A stretch of DNA of 13,156 bases. Origin: Gammaproteobacteria bacterium (GTDB lineage: Bacteria > Pseudomonadota > Gammaproteobacteria > Eutrophobiales > Eutrophobiaceae). Positions 1 through 6,279 of this stretch are shown here, piece after piece. Positions within the stretch are counted from its first letter, which is position 1. Every line of letters starts with the position of its first letter. The DNA is taken from contig VYCZ01000433.1 in NCBI GenBank assembly GCA_009843675.1, positions 1 to 13,156 on the forward strand, written 5' to 3'. Position numbers and translations under genes: made by a program. The notes below the pieces were generated by a model that saw only the letters and a list, made by a program, of their open reading frames with translations, ran no database searches and was not told where the DNA came from.

Positions 1-54
1 CTACGGCTACGGCTACGGCTACGGCTACGGCTACGGCTACGGCTACGGCTACGG
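1..54. repeat. perfect hexanucleotide tandem repeat (CTACGG)x9
   Basis: Nine uninterrupted copies of CTACGG fill the first 54 bases, and the repeat may continue upstream of the window edge. A 6-nt unit changes length without breaking a reading frame. In the preferred frame it encodes Tyr-Gly dipeptides. Its position at the very edge also fits a contig that stopped in a repeat. Confidence 0.95.
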
Positions 55-67
55 CGAGGTGCCATGA
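2..67 (+). CDS. 3' end of an unidentified protein with a (Tyr-Gly)9 tail
   Basis: Only the last 21 codons are in the window. In this frame the sequence reads nine Tyr-Gly dipeptides, then Glu-Val-Pro and a TGA at 65-67. The frame is chosen because its stop overlaps the next ATG as ATGA (64-67), the same coupling used at many other joints here. The other two frames (Leu-Arg or Thr-Ala repeats) are also open, and the Leu-Arg frame runs straight into the next gene, so the choice is an inference. A Tyr-Gly tail is low complexity and probably flexible. The function is unknown and the gene lies mostly upstream of the window. Confidence 0.45.
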   Translation, partial: YGYGYGYGYGYGYGYGYGEVP

Positions 68-456
68 TGCTCTCCCTGCTCCGCCATCTGTTATACGCCC
101 TGGGCGCGCTGGCCCTGAGCTATTCCGGCTGGGTGCACAGCGTCCATGCGGTCCCGCACCCGGTCTGCGCATCACTTTCACCACCACACGAGGAGGCTGC
201 CATGCCCGATCATTACCACACCGTTTCACTGTTTTTCCTGGGCCACCTGCCGGGCGCCGATGCGCTCATGGTCTCGACCGCGCTGCCGCCGGAGGAGATT
301 CACTGGCTACCCCTGACCCTGTGCGACGGCACCGGCACGACCGACGACCTGGGCAAGCGCATCGACCTCCAGGTCTCATCCTGGTGGCTCAACCGGGAGC
401 AGCTGTCCTGGCTGGTCGATGAGTACCGGAACAGCCAGGCGGAGCAGGCTCAATGA
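64..456 (+). CDS. small hypothetical protein with possible N-terminal membrane segment; internal start at 202 likely
   Basis: This ORF of 130 codons is not a family I recognise. Two starts are credible. ATG 64 overlaps the preceding stop (ATGA) and has GAGG at 56-59. It gives a hydrophobic stretch at residues 5-20 that could be a membrane anchor or signal sequence. ATG 202 (residue 47) has a near-perfect AGGAGG at 191-196 with 5-nt spacing and gives an 84-aa protein beginning MPDHYHTVSLFFLG. That shorter form looks like a natural soluble protein with many Trp residues and an acidic C-terminal half. Codon third positions are strongly G/C from 64 to about 170, then drop just before the internal ribosome site, as if two coding pieces were joined in frame. 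The stop overlaps the next ATG as ATGA. Confidence is high for the 202-456 part and moderate for the N-terminal part. Confidence 0.65.
   Translation: MMLSLLRHLLYALGALALSYSGWVHSVHAVPHPVCASLSPPHEEAAMPDHYHTVSLFFLGHLPGADALMVSTALPPEEIHWLPLTLCDGTGTTDDLGKRIDLQVSSWWLNREQLSWLVDEYRNSQAEQAQ
191..204 (+). promoter_or_regulatory. strong internal ribosome binding site (AGGAGG) for start at 202
   Basis: AGGAGG at 191-196 lies 5 nt before an in-frame ATG at 202-204, inside the longer ORF that opens at 64. It is among the strongest Shine-Dalgarno matches in the window and argues that the 84-aa product is made, alone or together with the longer form. Confidence 0.65.
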
Positions 457-698
457 GCGGGGCCTGGGGAATACCCATGCCAGCGCCTGACACGCCAGGT
501 GAAGACACCGCCGGCATCGGTATCGGCGACGCCAACCGCCGCGCGGCGGTGGCGCTCCTCATCGGCCAGTGCTGCGACGACGAGGCCATTGCGCGCTGCC
601 TCAACCTTACCTCGAACGGCACCGCCATCCGCTGTGACGACGGCCGGCCGTGGACACCGGCGCGGGTGCGCTCGTACCGGCGCGGTGCGGGGTTGTGA
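453..698 (+). CDS. small protein with recombinase-tail-like C-terminus
   Basis: Predicted 81 aa, starting at an ATG that overlaps the upstream stop (ATGA at 453-456). The N-terminal 25 residues are Gly/Pro-rich and probably disordered. Residues about 29-75 read like a small helix-turn-helix: an Ala/Leu-rich helix, then CDDEAIARCLNL, then a Gly-Arg-Pro-Trp-Thr-Pro-Ala-Arg-Val-Arg motif. That last motif resembles the phrase that follows the DNA-binding part of large serine recombinases. The protein is far too short to be a recombinase and has no catalytic domain. I infer a small DNA-binding accessory protein; the similarity is by eye only. Its TGA overlaps a GTG that starts the next gene. Confidence 0.6.
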   Translation: MSGAWGIPMPAPDTPGEDTAGIGIGDANRRAAVALLIGQCCDDEAIARCLNLTSNGTAIRCDDGRPWTPARVRSYRRGAGL

Positions 699-934
699 GC
701 AGCGTCATGCGCGGCCGCGCCAAACAGGTCGACACCGTCCTGAAAATCATCGAGCAGGCCGCCGAGCAGGCCGAGGCCGCCGCCGTGGCCTGGGAGGAAG
801 TGCAGGACCTGGACGATGAACCGGCCATCGACTATGAGGTCGTCATGGAGCGGCTGGAGAGCGCCCTGCAGACGATGGAGGAGTCTGTGGCCACCATGCG
901 GGAGCAACTGGATGACATGGAGGCCGCGGAATGA
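695..934 (+). CDS. small acidic coiled-coil protein
   Basis: Predicted 79 aa from GTG 695, chosen because GTGA overlaps the previous stop. ATG 707 (75 aa) is the alternative, and neither has a strong ribosome site. After a short basic start (RGRAK) the protein is almost wholly helical and rich in Glu, Ala and Gln, with heptad-like spacing at about residues 15-35 and 50-79. It carries no catalytic motif. Such short coiled coils are common in phage early operons, often as oligomerising partners of other proteins. The function is unknown. The final codons overlap the next gene as ATGA, with GGAGG inside this gene serving as that gene's ribosome site. Confidence 0.6.
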   Translation: MSSVMRGRAKQVDTVLKIIEQAAEQAEAAAVAWEEVQDLDDEPAIDYEVVMERLESALQTMEESVATMREQLDDMEAAE

Positions 935-1221
935 GCGAGCGCCGCGAGCAATACCTGGTGGCCTCGCAGCAGGCCCTGATTGACGTGGTGGAGACGCTGG
1001 CCGAGGGGCCGCTCAGCCACAGTTCCGTGGCGGAGATTATCGAGGCCACCGGCCACCCGCGCGATGCTGTGTTCCGGGCACTGCAGAACCTGGCGTATCG
1101 CGGCTGGGCCGAGTCTCCGCCCGGCGGCGGCTGGCGCCTGGCGCCGGGCCTGGTCGCCATCGCCGAGCGCCTGCGCCTGGCGATTGCGGAGCTGCACCGG
1201 CGCTATTTTCCCGGAGACTGA
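931..1221 (+). CDS. winged helix-turn-helix DNA-binding protein (IclR N-domain-like)
   Basis: Predicted 96 aa. Residues about 13-70 follow the order of a winged helix: a first helix (QQALIDVVETLAEG), a serine-led second helix (HSSVAEIIEATG), a recognition helix (PRDAVFRALQNLAYRGW) and a Gly-rich wing (PPGGGWRLAPG). The last 25 residues form a basic amphipathic helix. This matches the N-terminal DNA-binding part of IclR-type regulators, without the effector domain. The start overlaps the preceding stop (ATGA) and has GGAGG about 8 nt upstream. It lies in the operon before the transposase gene, so a role in controlling early phage transcription is a fair inference. The target is unknown. Confidence 0.7.
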   Translation: MSERREQYLVASQQALIDVVETLAEGPLSHSSVAEIIEATGHPRDAVFRALQNLAYRGWAESPPGGGWRLAPGLVAIAERLRLAIAELHRRYFPGD

Positions 1222-1473
1222 ATGACCATGCACGCCGCCAACCTCCAGACCTCCGCCCGGCTGCAACGCCTGTGCAGCTACCTGGCGGACGGCGCCTGGC
1301 ACACCACCCGTGACATCGTGTTCGACGCCCACGTCATGGCCGTCAACGCCGCGGTGTCCGAGCTGCGGGCGAACGGCCTCGACGTGGAGTGCCGCGCACG
1401 CAACACCGGCGGGCGGACTGTGTACGAGTACCGGCTGCTCCACGCCGGGCAACGGGAGCTATTCAATGACTGA
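1222..1473 (+). CDS. small winged-helix-like protein
   Basis: Predicted 83 aa, beginning directly after the previous TGA (1219-1221). A second in-frame ATG lies at 1228. The layout suggests a second compact winged helix: ARLQRLCSYLADGAWHTT, a helix with the Ala-Val-Asn-Ala-Ala-Val-Ser-Glu-Leu pattern typical of a recognition helix, then a beta wing (DVECRARNTGGRTVYEYRL). Phage operons often carry such proteins annotated only as helix-turn-helix domain proteins. It sits beside another winged helix, and the two could work together or regulate different promoters. Overlap with the next gene is 8 bp, so translation is probably coupled. Confidence 0.65.
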   Translation: MTMHAANLQTSARLQRLCSYLADGAWHTTRDIVFDAHVMAVNAAVSELRANGLDVECRARNTGGRTVYEYRLLHAGQRELFND

Positions 1474-2137
1474 CCTGGTCCCCTGGCAAGCCAACCCCGA
1501 CGTGCTCGAGCGCGTGGGGCGCTGTAACGAGATCTACCACAACCTGCTCACCGTCAACCGGGCGTTCCTGTGCCGCCTGCTGGACCTCCTGCTGGAAATC
1601 CACGACCTCATCGGCGCACCGGACAATTTCCGCGACCTGGTCGACAGTCAGCTGTCCTGGCTGGCCGGGCGCGACGTGGTGGCGATGGTGGCGCTCTGGC
1701 GCGAGGCCCGCAAGGAGCGGGCGCTGCGGGAGCTGGCCAGCCTGCAGCCGGATGCGACGATATCGCTGTTCGCCGGCGTGCCGGCGGACACCGACACCGA
1801 CCGGCTGCTCGCGCTGCTGCAGATGCCGCCGGGCGAGCGCCGCCGGGCGCTGGCCGGGGCGCCGGCGCCGGACGAGACCGCGGGCGGGGAGGTTTCGGTA
1901 GGTGCGCACGCCCGCCGCGGGCAGCACATCAGCGCACTTGCCGACCGCCTTACCGTGATAGTCAAGGACGCCGAGGGCCTCCAGGCGAAGCTGCAGGCGG
2001 AGCTGGCGGCGCACGCGGGCGACCGCTTCTACCGGCGCCGCTGTGACAACGCGCTGGCGCAACTGGACCGGACCATGGCCGTACTCGATTCCATCTGCGC
2101 CATCCTGCTGGAAGGAACCGGCGGTGATGAGACTTGA
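1466..2137 (+). CDS. hypothetical helical protein, 223 aa
   Basis: I do not recognise this family. The reading frame is open back to 1310, but ATG 1466 is preferred: GGGAG lies upstream at 1453-1457, it overlaps the preceding gene by only 8 bp, and codon bias in this frame starts there. Residues 1-80 are predicted helical with a Leu-rich core around AFLCRLLDLLLEIHDLIG and a conserved-looking DNFRDLVDSQLSWL segment. Residues 85-140 are a Pro/Ala/Asp-rich linker, and 150-220 are again helical with heptad character (two long helices ending in a Leu/Ile-rich face). It has no transmembrane segment, nucleotide-binding loop or metal cluster. It is the last gene of the pre-transposase block, and the first regulatory array follows its stop. 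Confidence 0.65.
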   Translation: MTDLVPWQANPDVLERVGRCNEIYHNLLTVNRAFLCRLLDLLLEIHDLIGAPDNFRDLVDSQLSWLAGRDVVAMVALWREARKERALRELASLQPDATISLFAGVPADTDTDRLLALLQMPPGERRRALAGAPAPDETAGGEVSVGAHARRGQHISALADRLTVIVKDAEGLQAKLQAELAAHAGDRFYRRRCDNALAQLDRTMAVLDSICAILLEGTGGDET

Positions 2138-2157
2138 TGTCAATTTACCATCATTCC

Positions 2158-2174
2158 CCGGCGCCGGGCGCCGG
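2158..2174. repeat. 17-bp GC-only palindrome
   Basis: CCGGCGCC, a central G, then GGCGCCGG. This is a perfect dyad just after the stop of the 223-aa gene. As DNA it could be a protein site; as RNA the stem would have to open its inner pairs to make a loop. No T-run follows, so it is not a standard intrinsic terminator. Confidence 0.6.
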
Positions 2175-2253
2175 AGGATCGCACTGCAGGCCCGCATATC
2201 CGCAATCATTTCTGTCCCACCTGGCAATCCAGGACACACCAAAACGCAATCAA
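2173..2253 (-). promoter_or_regulatory. operator-like array upstream of the transposase gene (inverted copy)
   Basis: Read on the minus strand, this stretch holds TTGATTGCGTTTT (2253-2241), the dyad CCTGG-N4-CCAGG (2220-2233), AATGATTGC (2210-2202) and GATCCTCC (2180-2173). The same elements occur in the same order on the plus strand at 6995-7076. The first and third motifs start exactly 43 bp apart in both copies, while the dyad is shifted by 2 bp. The array ends 12 bp before the ATG of the transposase gene, so a protein bound here could block or set early expression. Candidate binders are the phage repressor, a winged-helix protein from the upstream block, Mor, or the transposase itself. 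No convincing -35/-10 pair for the A gene was found. Confidence 0.65.
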
Positions 2254-2265
2254 CCCGGGGCGGCC

Positions 2266-3888
2266 ATGTTATCCGATAACGCGCGCCAGGCGATACGCAC
2301 CGAGCTGGCCGGCGCCCGCGATGCCGGCGAGCGCCGGCGCCGCGCCCAGCAGTGCGCCGCGCAGTTCGGGGTGTCACTGGCCACCGTGTACCGCGCCGCG
2401 CCCACCGGCCGGACCTCTGCCCGCGCCCACAACCCGGATTATGTGGATTGGGTGCGCACGGCCGTGGCGGTGGCCGAGCGCGCCCCCGACGGGCCGGTGC
2501 CCCTGGACCTGGCGCTGGACGCCGCCATCGAGTCCGGCCTGTTGCCGGCGGCGGCCGGGGCCATGCCCATCGGCACCGCCTACCGCATCCGCCGCACGCT
2601 GGGTCTGGACGACCGGCAGGGGCGCCTGGCGCGCATCGACGCCGAGTACCCGATGCAGGCCGTCCAGTTCGACGGCAGCTCCAGCAAGTACCTCTCCGTG
2701 GTGGACGGCCCGGATGCGGACGGCGACTGGCTGCTGAAGCTGTACCGGCGCCCCATCTCCGCCCGCGGCTACAAGAACAAGCCGCTGGGGCCGGACCGGG
2801 AGCGCCTGGTCACCTACGGGGTGACGGACATCTGCACCGGCCTGCGCTGGAGCGAGTACCGCGTGGCCCGGGGCGAGAACGCGCTGGACGCCATCGAGGC
2901 GTTCGTGGATATGCTGATCACGCCAGCGCCGGAGTCCCCGCGCCGGCTGCGCGGGGTGCCGGAGGATCTCTGGCTGGACCTGGGGCCGATTACCAAGTCG
3001 CCGATAACCCTGGACCTGCTGGAGCGCCTCAACATCAACCTGGTCACGGGCGAGCCGTACCGCAAGACCCGTATGGCCGTGGTGGAGCGCGCCTGGCGCA
3101 CGCTCTGGGGCCGCTTCGAGCGCAGCCTGTTCCTGTTGCCCTCCCCGGAAATAACGCTCTCCGAGTTGCGCGGCCGGCTGTCGAATTACCTGGCGCAGGA
3201 GAACGCCCGGCGCCCGGCGCGGGTGCGCGTGGGCGAGCGGGAGGTGTCCCGGGCGGATGCCTGGGAGATGCTGCTGCGCCGCCGGGCGCAGGACAACCCC
3301 TTGCGCGAGATGCCGGCGCACGCGCTGCAGACGCTGGCGCAGGAAGACCGGCGCTGGGTGGACGCCACCGGGCGTATGCGCTACCGGTCGAAGCAGTACG
3401 ACGTGCCGCAGCTGCACGACACCTATGTCCAGGTCGTCGCCTCACTCGATGGCGAGCAGGTCCTGGCGCGCTGCCTGCGCAGCGGCCTCAAGGTGACCTG
3501 CCGGGTCCTGGAGGCGGCGGCCTACGGCCACCCGCCCGGGCGGGCACAGACCCCGCTGGCGCGGGCGCTGGCCGGGGCGCCGGACTTTCCGGGAGCGGAC
3601 GTGTTCGGCGTCGGCGATGAGGTGCCGGTGGCCGGCGTTGCCCGCCTGCCGGCGCCGGTGGCCGGGGCCGCGCCCCTCGAGGACCCGCTGGACATCACGC
3701 GCCGGTACCCGTCCCTGGAGGCGGCGATGCTGGACTTTGCCCGCCTGTGCCCGGTGGCGCTGCTGCCGCGCCAGCGGGAGCAGGTCGCCGGGATGATAAC
3801 GGCGGCGGATTTCAGTCAGGAGGCGGTCGCGGAGCTGGCCCGCGACATCCTCTCATCGACAGCAGCCAGCGCGGAGAAGACATCATGA
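2266..3888 (+). CDS. A: Mu-like DDE transposase (MuA family)
   Basis: Predicted 540 aa DNA transposase that would cut the phage ends and join them to target DNA. The frame is open back to 2134, but ATG 2266 is preferred because the extra 44 residues look unlike protein and cover the operator array. A helix-turn-helix lies at residues 25-45 (QQCAAQFGVSLATVYRA). The catalytic core starts near 130: Asp136 in QFDGS, Asp238 in WLDLG and Glu274 in VVERAW, giving a DD35E spacing. Residues about 365-420 form the small beta-rich domain that follows the catalytic core in Mu transposases. The C-terminal 60 residues (ITRRYPSLEAAMLDFARL onward) are helical and probably contact the ATPase. It is shorter than Mu A (about 663 aa), chiefly in the N-terminal end-binding part. 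The stop overlaps the ATPase start (ATGA). Confidence 0.92.
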   Translation: MLSDNARQAIRTELAGARDAGERRRRAQQCAAQFGVSLATVYRAAPTGRTSARAHNPDYVDWVRTAVAVAERAPDGPVPLDLALDAAIESGLLPAAAGAMPIGTAYRIRRTLGLDDRQGRLARIDAEYPMQAVQFDGSSSKYLSVVDGPDADGDWLLKLYRRPISARGYKNKPLGPDRERLVTYGVTDICTGLRWSEYRVARGENALDAIEAFVDMLITPAPESPRRLRGVPEDLWLDLGPITKSPITLDLLERLNINLVTGEPYRKTRMAVVERAWRTLWGRFERSLFLLPSPEITLSELRGRLSNYLAQENARRPARVRVGEREVSRADAWEMLLRRRAQDNPLREMPAHALQTLAQEDRRWVDATGRMRYRSKQYDVPQLHDTYVQVVASLDGEQVLARCLRSGLKVTCRVLEAAAYGHPPGRAQTPLARALAGAPDFPGADVFGVGDEVPVAGVARLPAPVAGAAPLEDPLDITRRYPSLEAAMLDFARLCPVALLPRQREQVAGMITAADFSQEAVAELARDILSSTAASAEKTS

Positions 3889-4718
3889 ACCTGGTTGCAC
3901 GCAAACAATTTGGCCTCGCGCCCGGCGCCTGGCGCACCTACCACCAGCAGATCGCGGACGGCGCCGGTGTGAGCACGCTGGTGCGCGCCGCCATCGACGC
4001 CCGGGCCATCGTAGCGGTAACGGGGGAGCGCGGCTCAGGTAAGTCCGTCGCCGTTGCCCGGTCCCTGGCCGCACTCGACGACGTGAAGGTGATTGCCCCG
4101 GTGCGCCTGGCCCGGGACCGGCTGCACGTGGGCGATATCGAGGACGCCATCATCCGGGCGCTCTCCGACGAGCGCCCGCGCCGCTCCGGGGAGGCCCGCT
4201 CGCAGCAGGTGCGCCGGCTCCTGGGGCATGCGTCCGGGAAGCATCACGTCGTGCTGCTCATCGACGACGCCCACGCCCTGCACCACTCGACGTTGCGCGC
4301 GCTCAAGCGCCTGATGGAGTTGACCTGGATGGGGCGCACGCCGCTGCTCAGCATCGTGCTGGTCTGCCAGCACGATGTCATCAGCGCCATCAGTGAGCTG
4401 GCATTGCGATCGGACCAGCGCACCATGCTGGGGCTCTCCGCCGCCGAAGTGCGCGCCGCGCTTGGGGCGGTGCTGGGCGAGCGCATCGAGGCGCCGGCGA
4501 TTGAGCGCATTGCCCGGCAGCCCGGCGCGCGCGCCTGGCTGGACCTGCAGCGGCTGGTCGATGATCTGATCGTGGCGGCGCTGGCCGTCGGCGAGCGCGT
4601 CATCACTGCCGGCACCCTGGACACGTGGGAGTGCCGCGCGCCCCGGCGAGAGCCGGCCGAGCCGTCCGCAACCGCCACCGAAGGCGTTGACGCCGCGCTG
4701 GCCCGCCATGCGGCCTGA
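3885..4718 (+). CDS. B: AAA+ ATPase, target-selection partner of the transposase (MuB-like)
   Basis: Predicted 277 aa. In Mu, B binds target DNA with ATP, delivers it to the transposase and stimulates strand transfer. Walker A is clear at residues 47-54 (GERGSGKS). Walker B is at 122-129 (VVLLIDDA), followed by His-Ala-Leu. A sensor-like strand (SIVLVCQHD, 156-164) follows. The C-terminal part (APAIERIARQPGARAWLDLQRL) fits the small helical DNA-binding domain of this family, and the last 30 residues are Pro/Ala-rich. The start overlaps the transposase stop as ATGA and has GGAG about 9 nt upstream. The longer open frame (from 3747) lies inside A and is rejected. Adjacency to a DDE transposase distinguishes it from other AAA+ proteins such as DnaA or ExeA types. 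Confidence 0.9.
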   Translation: MNLVARKQFGLAPGAWRTYHQQIADGAGVSTLVRAAIDARAIVAVTGERGSGKSVAVARSLAALDDVKVIAPVRLARDRLHVGDIEDAIIRALSDERPRRSGEARSQQVRRLLGHASGKHHVVLLIDDAHALHHSTLRALKRLMELTWMGRTPLLSIVLVCQHDVISAISELALRSDQRTMLGLSAAEVRAALGAVLGERIEAPAIERIARQPGARAWLDLQRLVDDLIVAALAVGERVITAGTLDTWECRAPRREPAEPSATATEGVDAALARHAA

Positions 4719-5166
4719 GCCGGCCGCCATCACCGAGGCGCAGGTGCGCGCCATCCACGCCTGCCTGCATGCCCGCGGGATTGAGGACCCGGAGTACCGG
4801 GAGATGCTGGCCGCCCGGTACAACGTCACCACGTGCAAGGACCTGACGCGCCGCCAGGCCGCCATGTTCATCTCGCTCCTGTCCGGCGGGCACCGCGCGC
4901 CGGCCCGGCCCAAGACCCGGCGCCCCATCCAGCACCCGCACCAGCCGGCGCCCGAGGACACGCCCGGCGTGGTGTCCCTGCCCAGCCCGGCCCAGCGCAA
5001 GCTGATAGCCGAACTGGTGACGGAGGTGGACTGGTACACGCCGGACGGCTACCAGGCCTGGATGGAGAAGGCCCTGGGGATTAAACGGGTGCGCACGAGC
5101 CGGGATGCGCACCGTGTCATCCGGGGGCTGAAGGGGCTGAAGGACGGGGGGCACCATGCTGCCTGA
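4708..5166 (+). CDS. gemA: GemA-like regulatory protein (DUF1018, Mu gp16 family)
   Basis: Predicted 152 aa. Family features are visible: ITEAQVRAIHACLHARGI with DPEYREMLAARYNV and then DLTRRQAAMFI at residues 8-55, a Pro-rich linker at 62-92, and a second helical part (SPAQRKLIAELVTEVDWYTP, then YQAWMEKALGI and the final RVIRGLKGL) at 93-145. In Mu, GemA affects host gene expression and DNA supercoiling; its molecular mode here is inferred from family only. ATG 4708 is chosen over upstream TTG 4687 because it matches the usual short N-terminus. It overlaps the ATPase gene by 11 bp, has no clear ribosome site and so is probably coupled. It overlaps the next gene by 11 bp as well. Confidence 0.88.
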   Translation: MRPEPAAITEAQVRAIHACLHARGIEDPEYREMLAARYNVTTCKDLTRRQAAMFISLLSGGHRAPARPKTRRPIQHPHQPAPEDTPGVVSLPSPAQRKLIAELVTEVDWYTPDGYQAWMEKALGIKRVRTSRDAHRVIRGLKGLKDGGHHAA

Positions 5167-5503
5167 CGCTCCCGTCAGGATGCCCCAACTGGACGACTTC
5201 CTGCCCGAAGCCGTGCAGGCGGCGCGGGAGTGCCTGCGCAACGCGCTGGCGGACCACGACGTGGGCGAGGAGGCACTGCTGGAGCTGGCCATGAACCTGT
5301 GCGACGTGCAGTCCTGCCTCGGCTCCACGCCGCCGCCGTACAAGTTATCGCAGGAGCGGATCGCGGCTTACCGCCGCGACACCGCCATCGTCAACGGCTT
5401 CCAGGGCAACAACTACACTGCCCTCGCCGAACGTTACGACATCAGCGAACGCACCGTGCGCCGCATCATCAACCATCATTTCTACGAGAGGAAAAACTCA
5501 TGA
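5156..5503 (+). CDS. mor: Mor-family transcription activator
   Basis: Predicted 115 aa, the usual length scale for Mor/C proteins (Mu Mor is 129 aa). Residues about 12-55 form the acidic helical dimerisation half (LPEAVQAARECLRNALADHDVGEEALLELAMNL, seen in pieces). Residues 67-112 form the DNA-binding half: ERIAAYRRDTAIVNGF, Gln-Gly-Asn-Asn-Tyr, then the helix-turn-helix ALAERYDISERTVRRIIN. In Mu this dimer binds a dyad just upstream of a promoter with a poor -35 and recruits RNA polymerase. The dyad promoter at 7122-7163 in this window is the obvious candidate target, an inference. Overlaps on both sides (11 bp with gemA, ATGA with the DUF3164 gene) place it within the early operon rather than at its end. 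Confidence 0.9.
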   Translation: MLPDAPVRMPQLDDFLPEAVQAARECLRNALADHDVGEEALLELAMNLCDVQSCLGSTPPPYKLSQERIAAYRRDTAIVNGFQGNNYTALAERYDISERTVRRIINHHFYERKNS

Positions 5504-6279
5504 GTGAAGACATCCCCGCCGGCTACTGGAAAAACGCCAAGGGCGATTTAATCAAGGCCGAGAACGTCTCGGCCCGCGAGCGCGACATGGACGAGGTCGT
5601 TCGTAAAATCCACGGCTTCGGCGCCGATCTGTCCGGCACCATGTGGCGGTTCCGGGAGTACACCATGCGCGACATCGCGCTGTACTGCGACCGGCTCATC
5701 AAGTCCTACGGCGCCGCACCGCGGGGCAAGAAGGGCAACGTCACGCTGACCAGCTTCGACGGCTGCATCCGCGTCACGCTCTCGATTGCCGACGTGGTCG
5801 AGGCCGGGCCGGAGATACTGGCCGCGCAGACACTCATCGAGGAGTGCATCGACGAGTGGTCGAAGAACGCGCAGATTAACCTGCGCGCTTTGGTCAAGCA
5901 GGCGTTCCAGCAGGACGCCTGCGGGCGCCTGTCCGTGGCCCAGTTGCTCAACCTCAAGCGCATCGAGATTGACGATGACAAGTGGCGCCGGGCCCAGGGC
6001 GCCATCGGCGATGCGCTGCGTCCGGCCGGCCGGGCCGAGTACGTGCGCATCTACACCCGGCAGGCGGCCACCGACCCCTGGGAGCAGCTGCCGCTGCACC
6101 TGGCCCAGGTGCGCGCTCCCGGGGACGCCGGCGAGCACACGCCGGAAGACTCCCTGGCGATGCGCGTGCGCTCTGCGGTGGCCGAGGCACGTTACCGCGG
6201 CGTGAAGCAGGGCGATATCCGGCAGATTGTGAACGACGCCTGCGGCCGGCCGAAGAAGGATGACGGGGACCCGGCGTGA
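5500..6279 (+). CDS. DUF3164 family phage protein
   Basis: Predicted 259 aa. Family hallmarks are the N-terminal IPAGYWKNAKGDLIKAENV, the Arg/Asp-rich helix with MDEVVRKIHGFGADLS, a central strand-rich patch around GNVTLTSFDGCIRVTLSIAD, and the IDEWSKNAQINLRALVKQAF segment followed by RLSVAQLLNLKRIEIDDDKW. Members are found in the early region of many Mu-like phages. The biochemical role is not established and I do not assign one. The protein is soluble with no signal or membrane segment. The start is firm: ATG overlaps the mor stop (ATGA), with a GAGAGGA ribosome site before it. The end overlaps the next gene by GTGA. The last 25 residues are charged and probably flexible. Confidence 0.88.
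   Translation: MSEDIPAGYWKNAKGDLIKAENVSARERDMDEVVRKIHGFGADLSGTMWRFREYTMRDIALYCDRLIKSYGAAPRGKKGNVTLTSFDGCIRVTLSIADVVEAGPEILAAQTLIEECIDEWSKNAQINLRALVKQAFQQDACGRLSVAQLLNLKRIEIDDDKWRRAQGAIGDALRPAGRAEYVRIYTRQAATDPWEQLPLHLAQVRAPGDAGEHTPEDSLAMRVRSAVAEARYRGVKQGDIRQIVNDACGRPKKDDGDPA

Noticed and set aside
2134..2265. Extension of the transposase N-terminus by 44 residues
   Set aside because: The encoded segment is compositionally unlike the rest and covers the operator array; ATG 2266 is followed at once by a natural helical start.
1463..2377. 304-codon minus-strand open frame, and similar long minus frames at 2374-3417, 4035-5039, 8021-9082, 9143-9967 and 10737-11729
   Set aside because: They lie opposite confidently identified plus-strand genes, and the products are Arg/Pro/His-rich without domains. 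High third-position G/C creates such shadow frames.
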